A stretch of 64,000 nt of DNA from Streptomyces sp. NBC_00234 (GCF_036195325.1 NZ_CP108101.1:1426001-1490000); one strand, 5' to 3'; counted from the stretch's first letter, positions 1-9,260 are shown. Program-made: numbers and translations. The notes: generated by a model from the letters alone, not told the origin.

Positions 1-2357
1 TCAGCGTGCTGCAGCAGCAGGCCGCGCCGGTCCCGCCCTTCCCGGTGCGCCACGCGACGGGGCCCTACGCCGCTCCGCTGCGTCCCCGGGGTCCGGGTTC
101 GGCGGCTCCGCCGCGCAGCGCGCAGAACGTGCTGCTGTCGCTCGGCGGCCTGCTCCTGATCATCGCCGCGATCGCGTTCACCCTGGTCAGCTGGGGCGCG
201 ATGGGCATCGGTGGCCGCTCGGCCGTGCTCGCGGTGGTGACGATCGGCGCTCTGGCAGCGCCCGCCGTCCTGCTGGGCCGCAAGCTCTCCGCCACGGCCG
301 AGGCGCTGGCCTGGCCGGCTCTCGTGCTGACGGTGCTCGACGCCTACGCGCTGCACGCGGTGGCGGCGCCGGACACGGACGGTCTCGTGTTCGCGGCGGT
401 CGCCTCGGCGACGCTGGCCCTGGGCTGGACGGTGTACGGGCTGGCGCTGGGCACACTGAAGCTGCCGTTGCCCGCGGCCGTGGTGGCCGGCCAGCTGCCT
501 CTGGTGCTGTGGGCCTGGGCGGCCGGTGCTCCGGCGCTCGTCTTCGGATGGGCGCTGATGGTGACCGCGGCTGCGGACGCCGCCGTCGCGCTGTGGGGCA
601 AGGGGCTCGGGGTACGGATCGTGGCGGGTGCCGGTGCGGCGGTCACCGGGCTGATCGCGCTGCTGCTGGGTCTGACGAAGTCGGTGACGGCGGACGGTCC
701 GCTGTCTGCGGTGGCGCCGGGGTGCCTGCTGCTCGCCGGTGCCGCAGTGGCGCTGTGCGGGGCGTGGTGGGCCCGCCGGGAGCTCGCGTGGATCGCGGGT
801 GCCCTGTCGGGGCTGGCGGCGGTGGCCGCGGTGGGCGGTGTCCTGCGGGCCGCGGTGGTGCAGGACTGGTCGGTCGTGGCGTACCTCGTGTGCGGGGTGC
901 TGCTCCTTACCGCGCTGCGGGCTCCGCTCCCGCGTCACACGGCCCGGGGCGTGCTGGCTGCCGCCGGAGCGGTGATCGCCGGTGCGGTGCTCTGGGCGGT
1001 GCCTCCGGTGGGTGCGGCGCTGCTGGGTCCGCTGTCGCTGCTGACCGATGTCTGGGCGGGCGCTCCGGGCGGGGTCCGGGCGGCGCTGGGGGCTTCGGTG
1101 CCGTGGTCGGGCGTGCCGGCCTCCCCTGTGGTGCTCGCGGTGGCCGCGGCCGTGCTCGGTACGGCGCACCGGTGGGCGAAGGTGCCGGTGGGTGCACCGG
1201 GGGCGCCGGGTGCGGGATGGCGCGGCGGAGCGGCGGCCGGTGGGCTGTGTCTCGGCTGGGCCGCGTTGCTGGTGCTGCCGGCTTCGCTGGATCTCGGGTA
1301 CGTGGTGGCGGTCGTGGCGCAGATGGTGCTGGTCGCCGCGCTGCTGCTGGTGGCGGTCCGTGGTCTTCCCGGGGCGCCGTCCGCTCCGCTGTCCGGTGTG
1401 ACGGTGGCCGCGCTGGTGTGCGCGCTGGCCGGCGCGGCGGGTGCGGGGGTGCTGTCGCTGGCCGCGGAGGCGGTCACGTACGCGGTGTTCGGTGCGCTGC
1501 TGGTCCTGTTCACGGGTGCGGCGGTCCGGTCGGGCGTGACGGCGGTGCGGGCGGTGTTCGCCTGTGCCGCGGTGCTGTGCGGGATCGTCCTGGCTTGTGC
1601 GGTCGGCGCGTCGCTGGGGCTGGCCGCGTACGAGGGAGCGCCGATCGTGCTGGCGGTTCCCGCGGTGACCGTGCTGCTGGGGACCCGGCTGCGGGGCGGC
1701 CCGGTGGGGACCTCGGTCGAGCTCGCGGGGGCGTTCGGCGGTCTGGTCGCGGTGCTGATGGCGGTGCCGGACGCGCCGTTCCTGGCCCTGGTGCTGGCGT
1801 TGTGCGGGGTGCTGGCGGCGGGCACCGCGCTTCGTCCGGAGCGCAGGAAGGTCGCCGGATATCTGTCGGTGGGCCTCTTCGTGGCGGCCACCTGGGTGCG
1901 GCTGGCGGCTTCGGGGGTGTCGGCTCCGGAGGCGTACACCCTGCCGGTGACGGTGCCCGCGCTGGTGGTGGGCGTGCTGCGGCGGCGCCGTGATCCGGAG
2001 GCTTCCTCGTGGACGGCGTACGGCGCGGGTCTCGCGGCGACGCTGGTGCCGAGTCTCTTCGCGGCGTGGGCCGACCCGGACTGGCTGCGCCCGTTGCTGC
2101 TGGGGGTGGCGGCCCTGGTGATCACGCTGGCGGGTGCCCGGTTCCGGCTCCAGGCGCTGCTTCTGCTGGGTGGTGCGGTCCTGGCGCTGGACGCGCTGCA
2201 CGAGCTGGCCCCCTATGTGGTGCAGGTGGCCGGTGCGCTGCCGAGGTGGCTGCCGCCGGCGCTGGCCGGGGTGCTGCTCCTGGTGGTGGGGGCCACGTAC
2301 GAGCAGCGGCTGCGGGACGCGCGGCGGCTCAAGGACGCCCTGGGCCGGATGCGGTGA
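1..2357 (+). CDS. Large multi-pass integral membrane protein, 5' end outside window
   Basis: The reading frame is open at the left edge, so the true start probably lies upstream; the first visible start is a GTG at base 6. After about 40 Pro/Ala-rich residues come some twenty hydrophobic segments rich in Ala, Val, Leu and Gly, spread over the remaining ~740 residues. The chain ends in a short basic tail. I see no catalytic motif, nucleotide-binding loop or transporter signature. Large membrane proteins of this composition are common in Streptomyces and have no assigned function. The gene converges on the lyase gene at 2386, 28 bp away. Membrane location is certain from composition; function is unknown. 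Confidence 0.75.
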   Translation, partial: SVLQQQAAPVPPFPVRHATGPYAAPLRPRGPGSAAPPRSAQNVLLSLGGLLLIIAAIAFTLVSWGAMGIGGRSAVLAVVTIGALAAPAVLLGRKLSATAEALAWPALVLTVLDAYALHAVAAPDTDGLVFAAVASATLALGWTVYGLALGTLKLPLPAAVVAGQLPLVLWAWAAGAPALVFGWALMVTAAADAAVALWGKGLGVRIVAGAGAAVTGLIALLLGLTKSVTADGPLSAVAPGCLLLAGAAVALCGAWWARRELAWIAGALSGLAAVAAVGGVLRAAVVQDWSVVAYLVCGVLLLTALRAPLPRHTARGVLAAAGAVIAGAVLWAVPPVGAALLGPLSLLTDVWAGAPGGVRAALGASVPWSGVPASPVVLAVAAAVLGTAHRWAKVPVGAPGAPGAGWRGGAAAGGLCLGWAALLVLPASLDLGYVVAVVAQMVLVAALLLVAVRGLPGAPSAPLSGVTVAALVCALAGAAGAGVLSLAAEAVTYAVFGALLVLFTGAAVRSGVTAVRAVFACAAVLCGIVLACAVGASLGLAAYEGAPIVLAVPAVTVLLGTRLRGGPVGTSVELAGAFGGLVAVLMAVPDAPFLALVLALCGVLAAGTALRPERRKVAGYLSVGLFVAATWVRLAASGVSAPEAYTLPVTVPALVVGVLRRRRDPEASSWTAYGAGLAATLVPSLFAAWADPDWLRPLLLGVAALVITLAGARFRLQALLLLGGAVLALDALHELAPYVVQVAGALPRWLPPALAGVLLLVVGATYEQRLRDARRLKDALGRMR

Positions 2358-2385
2358 CGCGTCCAGGCCCAGGCGTCCCGGGCGG

Positions 2386-5142
2386 TCAGGCGGGCATGCG
2401 GTCGCCGACGAGTGCGAGGTTCTCGATGGCGGCGAGTCCGTAGAGCGCGGTGTCGTTGGTGTAGACCCAACTGGCCTCGCTGCCGGGCACGGTGGTGACG
2501 GGACCGGTGAGTTCCTCCGTCTTCCAGGGGGCGGACTCCCGGTATCCGTCGCTGTTGTAGAACTTCTCCCAGGCACGGGCGGCGAGTTTCTCGTCGCCCG
2601 TCTGCACGGCCGCGTACGCGTCGAGCCGTGAGTGTCCCTGGAAGAGGATCAGGCTGCCGAAGTTCGAGCCGTAGCGTGCCGCCTGTTCCGCCTTGGTGGC
2701 GTTGAAGTAGCGGCAGTAGTCCAGGTAGGCGTTCTTGAACTCCGGCAGGTCGACGAGGTCGATGAGTTCGGCGCACAGTTCGTTGAGGCCGAAGACCGCG
2801 GAGAGGTGCGAGACGCTGACGGCGGGCGCGTCGGCGATGGCGAACTTCCCGGTGTCGAGGTCGTAGAGCCCGGTGCCCTGCACGAAGCCGTTGGGCTGGG
2901 CGGCGATGGTCTCCATGGTGCCGAGCACCCGCGCCCTGGCCTTCTCGGCCTGCGGGCCGCCGCGTTCCCATTCGGTGAGCCAGGCGGAGACCAGTCCGCT
3001 CCAGTCGGTGCCGAAGCCCACGGAGAGGGCGTGCCGGTCGGGTGTGTACGGCTCGGTGCGGATCTTGCGGATCGGGTCGAGGACGAGGAAGGTCTCGTCG
3101 GAGTCGACGTTGGCGCGCATCAGATCACCGACGCGTTCGTCGGCGGTGAGGAAGTAGTAGATGCGCCGGTACGTGGTGTTGGCGATGCGCTGCTGCTTGG
3201 CGCTGTCGGCGTAGTGCTGGATGCCGTGCCGGGTCCCGAGGCCGGCCCACTGGCCGAGGTGGTAGACGTCGACCTCGCCGGTGTGGCGGGTCATGGCCTC
3301 GGCGAAGCGGAAGATGTCGGCGCGGCCGGAGCGCAGGTAGGCGTACCAGAGCCAGAGGTCGGGCGAGAGTTCGGAGTTGTCCCAGGCGTAGCCGCCGACG
3401 TCGTAGCGCCACTGGTGGCGGGCGGGGTCGTACGAGTGCATGACGTCGCCGTAGTCCCAGAAGCCGTACCAGCGCCGCATGTCGACCTGGTCCTTGTAAT
3501 ACGTGAAGAGGAAGTCGAGGTGGTCCTCGATCTTCGCCTTGGCGGGGGTGGAGCGGTCGACCGGGGAGAAGAGTCCGCCGAAGACCTTGGCGCCGATGAG
3601 CTGGGACGGCGGGGCGGCGAGCTGCGGCAGGGTGCGGACGGCCTGCGTCTGCCGGGCGAGCGCTTCGGCGCCGGGCGTGGAGTCGTGGGCCCAGAAGAGG
3701 AGTTCACTGGTGCGGGCGATACCGTACGGGGTGCCGAAGCCGGGCTCGTAGTCCTCGTAGGTGATGTTGAGACCTTCGAGCTGTTCGGCGTACGTGTCCT
3801 GGCCGAGACCGTCGTGGTAGAAGCGCAGGTCCATCGGCTCGGCCTCGGGCGACCAGAGCCAGAGGGTGACTTCCGCGGCCTCGGTGTGGGCGTCGCGGAT
3901 GTCGAGCTGGGCGGGGTGCTTCTCCCAGAAGTCCCGCAGTCCGAAGGAGAGTCCACCGCTCGCGCCGCCGACGTAGCCGAATCCGGAGGCTCGCCGGCCG
4001 CCGCCCGCAGCGATCCAGCCATGACCCTTCTTCGTGCGCTTGCGCAGCGAGAAGCCGTCGGCGGAGAGCTGGCTGAGGGTGTAGTCGCCCCAGGTGGGGA
4101 TGAGGTGGAGGCGGCTGGTGACGCGCTGGTCCCAGGTGGCGGGGTCGGGGAGCTTCGTCCCTTCGAACTGGGCGGCCTGGACGGCGGCGCCCGGGTCGCG
4201 ACGCAGCCCCGTGATGCCCTTGACGGCCTCGCGGAGCATGCCGGTGCCGTCGCCGCCGATGCGGATGTGCCGGTCGTACGCCTCGTCGCGCATCGGGACG
4301 GTGAAGCGGACACCGAGGCCGCGGATGAAGTCCCCGTCCGCCTTCCCGGGTTCCTGGGTGCCGTCGAAGGTGATGGTGTGGACCATGCGGAACGATTCCG
4401 CACCGGCGTAGAAGTAGAGGCGTACGGAGAACGGAAGCCAGGAGCGGCTGCCCCTGCGGTGCTTGCCCTCGACACGGACGACGGCGCGTACGGGGCCGCT
4501 CTGTTCGACCTCGGTCCGGGTGATCGCGCTCTCGAAGCGTTCGTACTTCTCCTGGCCCTGGTCGCCGTCCTCGATCTCCCCCTGGCGGATCAGGACGAGC
4601 TTGCCGTCCTTGGCGATCTCGGTGGAGCCGCGGGTGAGCGAGGAGATGAGGGAGGACCCGCTCTTCCCGATCCTCGCGGTGATCACGCCGGTGGAGACGG
4701 TGATGGTGGAGCCGGTGTTCTCGATGCCGACCCGGTGCGCCGCTGTGGCGGGTTCGCCGGTGGTCAGCGTGAACTTCTTGCCGCCCGCGGCCTCGGGGCC
4801 GACGGCGTGGGCGGTCCATTTCAGGGAACCGTCGGGCCAGGTGGCGGTGGCCCAGGTCTGTACGGGGACGTCCTTGCCGTCCGCGGTCGCCAGCGCGAAC
4901 TTCTGGTCGGCCTGGAACCGCCCTCTGGCCCAGGGCACCCCGAAGGTGGAACCGGGTGCGGCTCCGAGCCCGGCCTCCTCCAGCCAGCCGATCTCGACGG
5001 GGTCTTCGGCGGCCTGCCCTTCGGCGGTTCTCGCCGCCGCGGCGGCCGGCCGGGCGGTGTCGTTCAGCACCCAGGAGAAGGTGGTTGCCGCGCCGGTGAC
5101 GGCGGCGGCCTTGAGCACGGTACGACGAGGGATCGGGGACAT
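2386..5142 (-). CDS. Tat-exported PcRGLX/YetA-type rhamnogalacturonan lyase family protein
   Basis: A protein of about 918 residues. The chosen ATG at 5142 has GGAG five bases upstream and places the twin-arginine motif (PRRTVLK, residues 5-11) at the N-terminus; an ATG at 5172 lacks a ribosome site. A hydrophobic stretch and an Ala-rich run near residues 30-40 complete a Tat signal. The length and sequence style fit the exo-rhamnogalacturonan lyase family (PcRGLX, PL26-like; YetA in Bacillus), which removes residues from unsaturated rhamnogalacturonan chains. Its position directly after a YesL-type protein and sugar ABC permeases supports pectin side-chain use. The enzyme assignment rests on family resemblance and context; I cannot point to catalytic residues. 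It is the last gene of the minus-strand locus. Confidence 0.78.
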   Translation of the reverse strand: MSPIPRRTVLKAAAVTGAATTFSWVLNDTARPAAAAARTAEGQAAEDPVEIGWLEEAGLGAAPGSTFGVPWARGRFQADQKFALATADGKDVPVQTWATATWPDGSLKWTAHAVGPEAAGGKKFTLTTGEPATAAHRVGIENTGSTITVSTGVITARIGKSGSSLISSLTRGSTEIAKDGKLVLIRQGEIEDGDQGQEKYERFESAITRTEVEQSGPVRAVVRVEGKHRRGSRSWLPFSVRLYFYAGAESFRMVHTITFDGTQEPGKADGDFIRGLGVRFTVPMRDEAYDRHIRIGGDGTGMLREAVKGITGLRRDPGAAVQAAQFEGTKLPDPATWDQRVTSRLHLIPTWGDYTLSQLSADGFSLRKRTKKGHGWIAAGGGRRASGFGYVGGASGGLSFGLRDFWEKHPAQLDIRDAHTEAAEVTLWLWSPEAEPMDLRFYHDGLGQDTYAEQLEGLNITYEDYEPGFGTPYGIARTSELLFWAHDSTPGAEALARQTQAVRTLPQLAAPPSQLIGAKVFGGLFSPVDRSTPAKAKIEDHLDFLFTYYKDQVDMRRWYGFWDYGDVMHSYDPARHQWRYDVGGYAWDNSELSPDLWLWYAYLRSGRADIFRFAEAMTRHTGEVDVYHLGQWAGLGTRHGIQHYADSAKQQRIANTTYRRIYYFLTADERVGDLMRANVDSDETFLVLDPIRKIRTEPYTPDRHALSVGFGTDWSGLVSAWLTEWERGGPQAEKARARVLGTMETIAAQPNGFVQGTGLYDLDTGKFAIADAPAVSVSHLSAVFGLNELCAELIDLVDLPEFKNAYLDYCRYFNATKAEQAARYGSNFGSLILFQGHSRLDAYAAVQTGDEKLAARAWEKFYNSDGYRESAPWKTEELTGPVTTVPGSEASWVYTNDTALYGLAAIENLALVGDRMPA

Positions 5143-5224
5143 CACGACTCCAGTTCGGTCGGAAATGGGCATGCCGGATCGCGCGTTGGTGCGGAGCGGG
5201 GAGACGTGCGGGAGGGCGGACCGG

Positions 5225-5818
5225 TCAGCGGCGGTCGACGGCGACGGCGGCTGCGGCGAGCGCGCCCAGCGCGGGTGCGGCCAGCGGCGGCACCTGCCAG
5301 GTGGTCAGGGCGAGGGCGACGAACCCGCCGATGAGCAGGAGGGAGCCGGCCGGGTCCGTCAGGGTGCGGCGGGCGGTTCCGCGGACGAGTGGCGCCCAGG
5401 CCGCGCCGGACCGCCAGGCGGCAGCCGTACGGAGGGCGGCGACGGCGAGCGCCAGCAGACCCAGCACGCTGACGGCGGCGAGCAGCCGGCCGCCCGGCAG
5501 CAGACCGGACCTGGCGACCTGCCAGTCGAAGACGAGCAGGGCGAGCGCCGCCCAGCAGAGCAGGGAGGCCCGCCAGCCCGTGGTCACGGCTTCGCGCAGA
5601 TCGGCGGCGAACTCCCGCAGCCCGCCGCGCCGCCCGTCGAGGTGTCTGCGCAGATGGGCGCAGCCTGCCGCGCACGCGGGCAGCAGGGTGACCAGCGGCA
5701 GTGCGGCCAGGGTGATCCACACGCCGGTGAGCAGGCACTCGGCGAAGAGCGTGAACCGGGCGAGTTTCTCCGGGCGGCGCGCGCCCCGGACGGGGTGCCC
5801 GGCGGACCGTACGGCCAT
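5225..5818 (-). CDS. YesL/DUF624 family membrane protein
   Basis: A 197-residue protein with about five hydrophobic segments and an Arg-rich loop after the first pair. The start is the ATG at 5818, nine bases after the stop of the permease gene at 5827. The longer open frame running up to 6400 is only an antisense-style extension inside that permease gene. DUF624/YesL proteins are small membrane proteins regularly found beside LplB/LplC-type sugar permeases and rhamnogalacturonan genes in Bacillus; their precise role is unknown. Here the gene sits between the permeases and the lyase in the same direction, so it is probably co-transcribed. Family assignment is based on size, topology and neighbours. 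Confidence 0.7.
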   Translation of the reverse strand: MAVRSAGHPVRGARRPEKLARFTLFAECLLTGVWITLAALPLVTLLPACAAGCAHLRRHLDGRRGGLREFAADLREAVTTGWRASLLCWAALALLVFDWQVARSGLLPGGRLLAAVSVLGLLALAVAALRTAAAWRSGAAWAPLVRGTARRTLTDPAGSLLLIGGFVALALTTWQVPPLAAPALGALAAAAVAVDRR

Positions 5819-5826
5819 GGCGTTCC

Positions 5827-6687
5827 TCAGCCCTTCAGTCCGGATGTGGCGGCGCCCTCGACGAGGTAGCGCTGGAAGGCGAGGAAGAAGGCCAGCACCG
5901 GCAGGAGTGCGAGGAGGGACATGGCGATCATTCCGCCGTAGTCCGCCGCGCTGTCCTGGTCGATGAACATCTTCAGGCCCATGGAGACGGGGTACTTCTC
6001 GGGTTCGTTGAGATAAAGGAGGGGGCCGAGGAAGTCGTTCCAGGACCAGATGAAGGTGAAGATCGCGCTGGTGATCAGGGCGGGCCGGCAGAGCGGCAGC
6101 ATGATGTGCCAGTAGATCCGGGGGTGTCCGCAGCCGTCGAGCCGTGCGGCCTCGTCGAGTTCCCGGGGCAGGTTCCGCATGAACTGCATCATCAGGAAGA
6201 CGAAGAAGGCGTCCGTCGCCAGGTACTTGCCGAGCAGCAACGGCACATAGGTGTTGATGAGTTCCATCTTCTGGAACAGCACGTACTGCGGAATGATCAG
6301 TACGTGGTACGGCAGCAGCAGCGTGCCGATCATCAGCGAGAAGAGCACGTTGCGCCCGCGGAAGTTGATCCGGGCGAAGGCGTAGGCCGCCAGCGAACAC
6401 GAGATCAGTACGCCGATGACCGAACCGAAGGCCAGCACGAGCGAGTTGACGAAGAAGGTCGAGATCGGGACGTCGGCGATGCCGTCGGCGAGGCGTTCGT
6501 AATGAGTGAACACCGGCTCGGCCGGGAAGAGTTCGAGTCCGCCGACGATCTCCTCGTTGGGCTTCAGCGAGCCCCCGATCACCCAGAACAGCGGGTACAG
6601 CACCACCATGAGCACGGCGAGCGCCCCGATGTGCCAGAGGGCCGAACGCATTCCGCGCCGCCGCCCCGGGTGGATGAGCGCGCTCAT
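5827..6687 (-). CDS. Carbohydrate ABC transporter permease (LplC/YesQ type)
   Basis: A 286-residue inner-membrane component of a CUT1-type sugar importer with six predicted membrane spans. The cytoplasmic EAA loop is visible as EAARLDGCGHPRIYWHIMLP, the contact site for the ATPase subunit. The start ATG overlaps the stop of the preceding permease gene in an ATGA junction, indicating translational coupling. The C-terminus ends in a GLKG-like sequence typical of the family. With the permease at 6684 and the binding protein at 7673 it forms one importer, probably for pectin-derived oligosaccharides given the lyase and YesL neighbours. No ATPase is encoded nearby. Confidence 0.9.
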   Translation of the reverse strand: MSALIHPGRRRGMRSALWHIGALAVLMVVLYPLFWVIGGSLKPNEEIVGGLELFPAEPVFTHYERLADGIADVPISTFFVNSLVLAFGSVIGVLISCSLAAYAFARINFRGRNVLFSLMIGTLLLPYHVLIIPQYVLFQKMELINTYVPLLLGKYLATDAFFVFLMMQFMRNLPRELDEAARLDGCGHPRIYWHIMLPLCRPALITSAIFTFIWSWNDFLGPLLYLNEPEKYPVSMGLKMFIDQDSAADYGGMIAMSLLALLPVLAFFLAFQRYLVEGAATSGLKG

Positions 6688-7661
6688 CGGGCGTCCTCCT
6701 CGTAGTGCACCCAGCGGCGCTGGGACCAGAACAGCACGGCCGTGACGAGGCCGACGGTGATCAGCAGCATCCACGCCATCGCGGAGGCGTAACCCATCCG
6801 GAGGTTCGTCCAGCCCTGTTCGTACAGGTAGCAGGTGTAGACGAGCCCGGCGTCGGCCGGACCGCACTTGCTGTTGGTGACGACGTAGGCGGAGGCGAAG
6901 ATCTGGAAGGAGTGGATGGTCTCCAGGAGCAGGTTGAAGAAGAGCACCGGCGAGATCATCGGCAGGGTGATGGAACGGAAGCGTCGCCAGGCCCCCGCCC
7001 CGTCCACTTCCGCCGCCTCGTACAGCTCGCGCGGTACCTGCTTGAGTCCGGCCAGGAAGATGACCATGGGGGCGCCGAACTGCCAGACGGTGAGCGCGAC
7101 CAGCGCGTAGATCACCATGTCCGGGTCGCCGATCCAGCCGCCGACGTCCACACCGAAGATCTTCTGGGTGCGGTCGACGATCGCGTCGTCGGAGAAGAGC
7201 GCCCGCCACACGATGGCGATGGAGACGCTCGCGCCGACGAGGGAGGGCGCGTAGAACGCGGCCCGGTAGAAGCCCTGCCCGCGCCGCTTCTTGGTGAGCA
7301 GCAGGGCCACGCCCAGGGCCGCCGCCAGTTTCAGCGGGGTCCCGACGACCACGTACGAGGTGGTGACCTCGACGGACTTCTGCCAGCGGGGGTCACCGAA
7401 CAGCTCGGTGAAGTTGTCCAGTCCGACCCACTGAGGGGTGTCGAACAGGTTGTAGTCGGTGAAGGCCAGGTAGAGCGAGGCGAGCATGGGGCCGGCGGTG
7501 AGGAGGACGAAGCCGGCGATCCAGGGGGACATGAACAGATAGCCGGCGAGGCTCTCCCCGCGGGCCCGCCGCCTCGCGGCGGCGGGCCGTCGTCCGGATG
7601 TGCTGGGCTGCTCGGAGCTCTCGTCCCGTATCGGGGGCGCGGGGGCCTGGAGGTCAGTCAT
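6684..7661 (-). CDS. Sugar ABC transporter permease (LplB/YesP type)
   Basis: About 325 residues with a basic, Ala/Arg-rich N-terminal extension of some 35 residues followed by six membrane spans. The EAA loop reads EAAEVDGAGAWRRFRSITLP. Two starts are possible: the ATG at 7673 overlaps the stop of the binding-protein gene but has no ribosome site, while the ATG at 7661 is preceded by GGGAAC at good spacing, so I prefer 7661. It pairs with the permease at 5827 as the heterodimeric channel of a CUT1 importer. The gene lies directly downstream of its binding-protein gene and overlaps the second permease gene by four bases. Confidence 0.9.
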   Translation of the reverse strand: MTDLQAPAPPIRDESSEQPSTSGRRPAAARRRARGESLAGYLFMSPWIAGFVLLTAGPMLASLYLAFTDYNLFDTPQWVGLDNFTELFGDPRWQKSVEVTTSYVVVGTPLKLAAALGVALLLTKKRRGQGFYRAAFYAPSLVGASVSIAIVWRALFSDDAIVDRTQKIFGVDVGGWIGDPDMVIYALVALTVWQFGAPMVIFLAGLKQVPRELYEAAEVDGAGAWRRFRSITLPMISPVLFFNLLLETIHSFQIFASAYVVTNSKCGPADAGLVYTCYLYEQGWTNLRMGYASAMAWMLLITVGLVTAVLFWSQRRWVHYEEDAR

Positions 7662-7672
7662 TGCCGTTCCCA

Positions 7673-8944
7673 TCAGGAGCCGAGTGCCGTCTTCGCCTCG
7701 GAGAAGAACTGCTTCACGCCGTCGTCGACGGACGTCGTGCCCATGACGACGTCGGTGGCGATGCGCAGGAACGCGGCTTCGGCGATGTCGGCGCCCGCCG
7801 GGTGCGGAGTGATCGGCTCGACGTTGTCGGCGACCTTCTTCTCGTACTCGGCGATCTGCGCGGAGACACCGACCGGCTCGTATGCCTCGAACTGCTCGTT
7901 CGTCGCGAGGACGCCCCGGTCGTAGCCCATGATCTTGCCGACCTCGGGGTCATGGACCATGAAGTCGATGAACTGGGCGACTTCCTTGGGGTGCTTCGTA
8001 CGGGCGGAGCCGCTGAGCATCAGGGAGGAGATGTACTGCCCGGTGCGCTTGCCGTCCGTCGTGGGGACCGGGGCGAGTGCGAGCGGAACCTTGGTCTCGG
8101 AGGTGTACCTGACCAGGAAATTGTCCCAAGTGAACTCGCCCGCGGAGAGGTCCTTGGAGAGGGCGGACGTGGGCTTGGCCTGCTCGGCCTTCTTCGGGTC
8201 GGTGTACAGCCCGGCCTTGGTCTGGTCGTGGTGCTTGGTCCACCAGTCCTTGAGGTCGGCCTCGGTGAAGCCGAGCCCGTCCTCGGTGAAGAACGCCTTG
8301 TCCTGCTGGCGGAGCACCAGGTCGTAGAGATACATGATGCCGCCGTGGCCGCTGTCCCCCGCGAGCTTGCCGCCGTCGCTGATCTTCTCGATGGCGGCGT
8401 TGTACTGGTCCCAGGTCCAGCCCTCCGCGGGGGTCACGCCCACCTTCTTGTACTCGGCGGGGTTGTAGACCAGCGCGAAGGTGTTCCCGCCGACAGGGAC
8501 TCCGAGCAGCTTGCCCTGGACGTCACCCGCCTTCTCCAGGCCGGCACGGAAGTTCTCCATGCTGAGGTTGCCTGCCTTGACCTGGGCGTTCAGATCGAGC
8601 AGAACCCGCTTGTCGTCGTACTTGCGCAGGAAGGCCACGGAGTTCTGGAACACGTCGGGGGCGTTGCCGGCGGACGCCTGGGTGTTGAACTTCTTCCAGA
8701 AGTTCTCGTAGTCCTGGAAGTCCGTCTTGACCTCGATGCCCGGGTTCTTCTTCTCGAACAGCGCGATCGTCTTGTTGATCATCTCGGCCCGTTCCTGGCC
8801 GCCCCACCAGGAGTAGCGGATCTCGACCTTTCCGCCGGCCCCCGCCCCCCCGCCGTCACCGCCGCAGCCCGAGGCCATCAGCCCCAGAACCGCCATGGAC
8901 ACACCGGCCGCACGCAGCCCCTGGGCACTTCGCCAAGACCTCAT
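7673..8944 (-). CDS. Lipoprotein sugar-binding protein of the ABC importer
   Basis: A 423-residue extracellular solute-binding protein (family 1, COG1653). Start ATG at 8944 is preceded by GGAAGGGG. The signal peptide ends in a lipobox LMASGC with the lipidated cysteine at residue 27, followed by a Gly-rich linker; the mature domain begins with VEIRYSWWGG, typical of sugar-binding lipoproteins. It captures oligosaccharide outside the membrane and delivers it to the two permeases encoded downstream. It is the first gene of the locus, and the LacI-type operator candidates at 8989-9077 lie just upstream. The substrate is inferred from the lyase and YesL genes and is not readable from the protein itself. 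Confidence 0.9.
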   Translation of the reverse strand: MRSWRSAQGLRAAGVSMAVLGLMASGCGGDGGGAGAGGKVEIRYSWWGGQERAEMINKTIALFEKKNPGIEVKTDFQDYENFWKKFNTQASAGNAPDVFQNSVAFLRKYDDKRVLLDLNAQVKAGNLSMENFRAGLEKAGDVQGKLLGVPVGGNTFALVYNPAEYKKVGVTPAEGWTWDQYNAAIEKISDGGKLAGDSGHGGIMYLYDLVLRQQDKAFFTEDGLGFTEADLKDWWTKHHDQTKAGLYTDPKKAEQAKPTSALSKDLSAGEFTWDNFLVRYTSETKVPLALAPVPTTDGKRTGQYISSLMLSGSARTKHPKEVAQFIDFMVHDPEVGKIMGYDRGVLATNEQFEAYEPVGVSAQIAEYEKKVADNVEPITPHPAGADIAEAAFLRIATDVVMGTTSVDDGVKQFFSEAKTALGS

Positions 8945-8988
8945 GACACACCCCTTCCGGGCAGGTTGCACCCGCTGCCACGGTCGAT

Positions 8989-9010
8989 TGAATCGTTTAA
9001 GAAAGCGCTT
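8989..9010 (-). promoter_or_regulatory. Candidate LacI-family operators before the sugar-uptake operon
   Basis: Two adjoining palindrome-like sites lie 45-66 bp upstream of the binding-protein start. TGAATCGTTTAA (8989-9000) matches 10 of 12 bases of the perfect palindrome at 13088-13099, upstream of the LacI regulator. AAGCGCTT (9003-9010) is a self-complementary core of the type bound by many LacI regulators. The position suits repression of transcription into the operon. The sites are seen directly; binding is inferred. Confidence 0.5.
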
Positions 9011-9067
9011 GCTGGGACAAGCTAAGGACCCGATGCGGCAACGTCAACGGTTGGGACGTAATCGCTT

Positions 9068-9077
9068 GAAGCGCTTC
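9068..9077. promoter_or_regulatory. Second AAGCGCTT palindrome upstream of the sugar-uptake operon
   Basis: GAAGCGCTTC is a perfect 10-bp palindrome 65 bp upstream of the first AAGCGCTT core. It sits in an AT-richer island (8988-9080) between the operon start and the terminator of tRNA-Val. Two spaced copies of the same core suggest cooperative binding or looping by a LacI-family repressor. No gene is seen between 8945 and 9215. Confidence 0.45.
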
Positions 9078-9215
9078 GACGAAACGCGGCGGCAAACACG
9101 GGGCAACAACGCAGGTGGGAGCGGCCGACGGGGCAGCCGGGGACTCCGCGGGAAGCCGTCGGGGACCGGCGCCCGGAAAACCGCGCCGCACGGCCGCCCG
9201 GACACGGAAAACGCA

Positions 9216-9253
9216 AGAGGGCCCGTGAGACTTTGCAGTCTCACGGGCCCTCT
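9216..9253 (-). terminator. Perfect 17-bp stem-loop terminator after tRNA-Val(CAC)
   Basis: Bases 9216-9232 and 9237-9253 are perfectly complementary with a TTGC loop. The hairpin begins eight bases after the tRNA 3' end on the minus strand. There is no long U tract, as is usual for Streptomyces terminators. It separates the tRNA from the sugar-uptake operon. Confidence 0.8.
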
Positions 9254-9260
9254 GTCCGGG

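Noticed and set aside
2632..5334. A 900-codon plus-strand frame opposite the lyase gene
   Set aside because: It is the antisense shadow of a gene with strong G/C third positions; its product is Val/Gly/Asp-rich with no domain, whereas the minus-strand protein has a Tat signal and a ribosome site.
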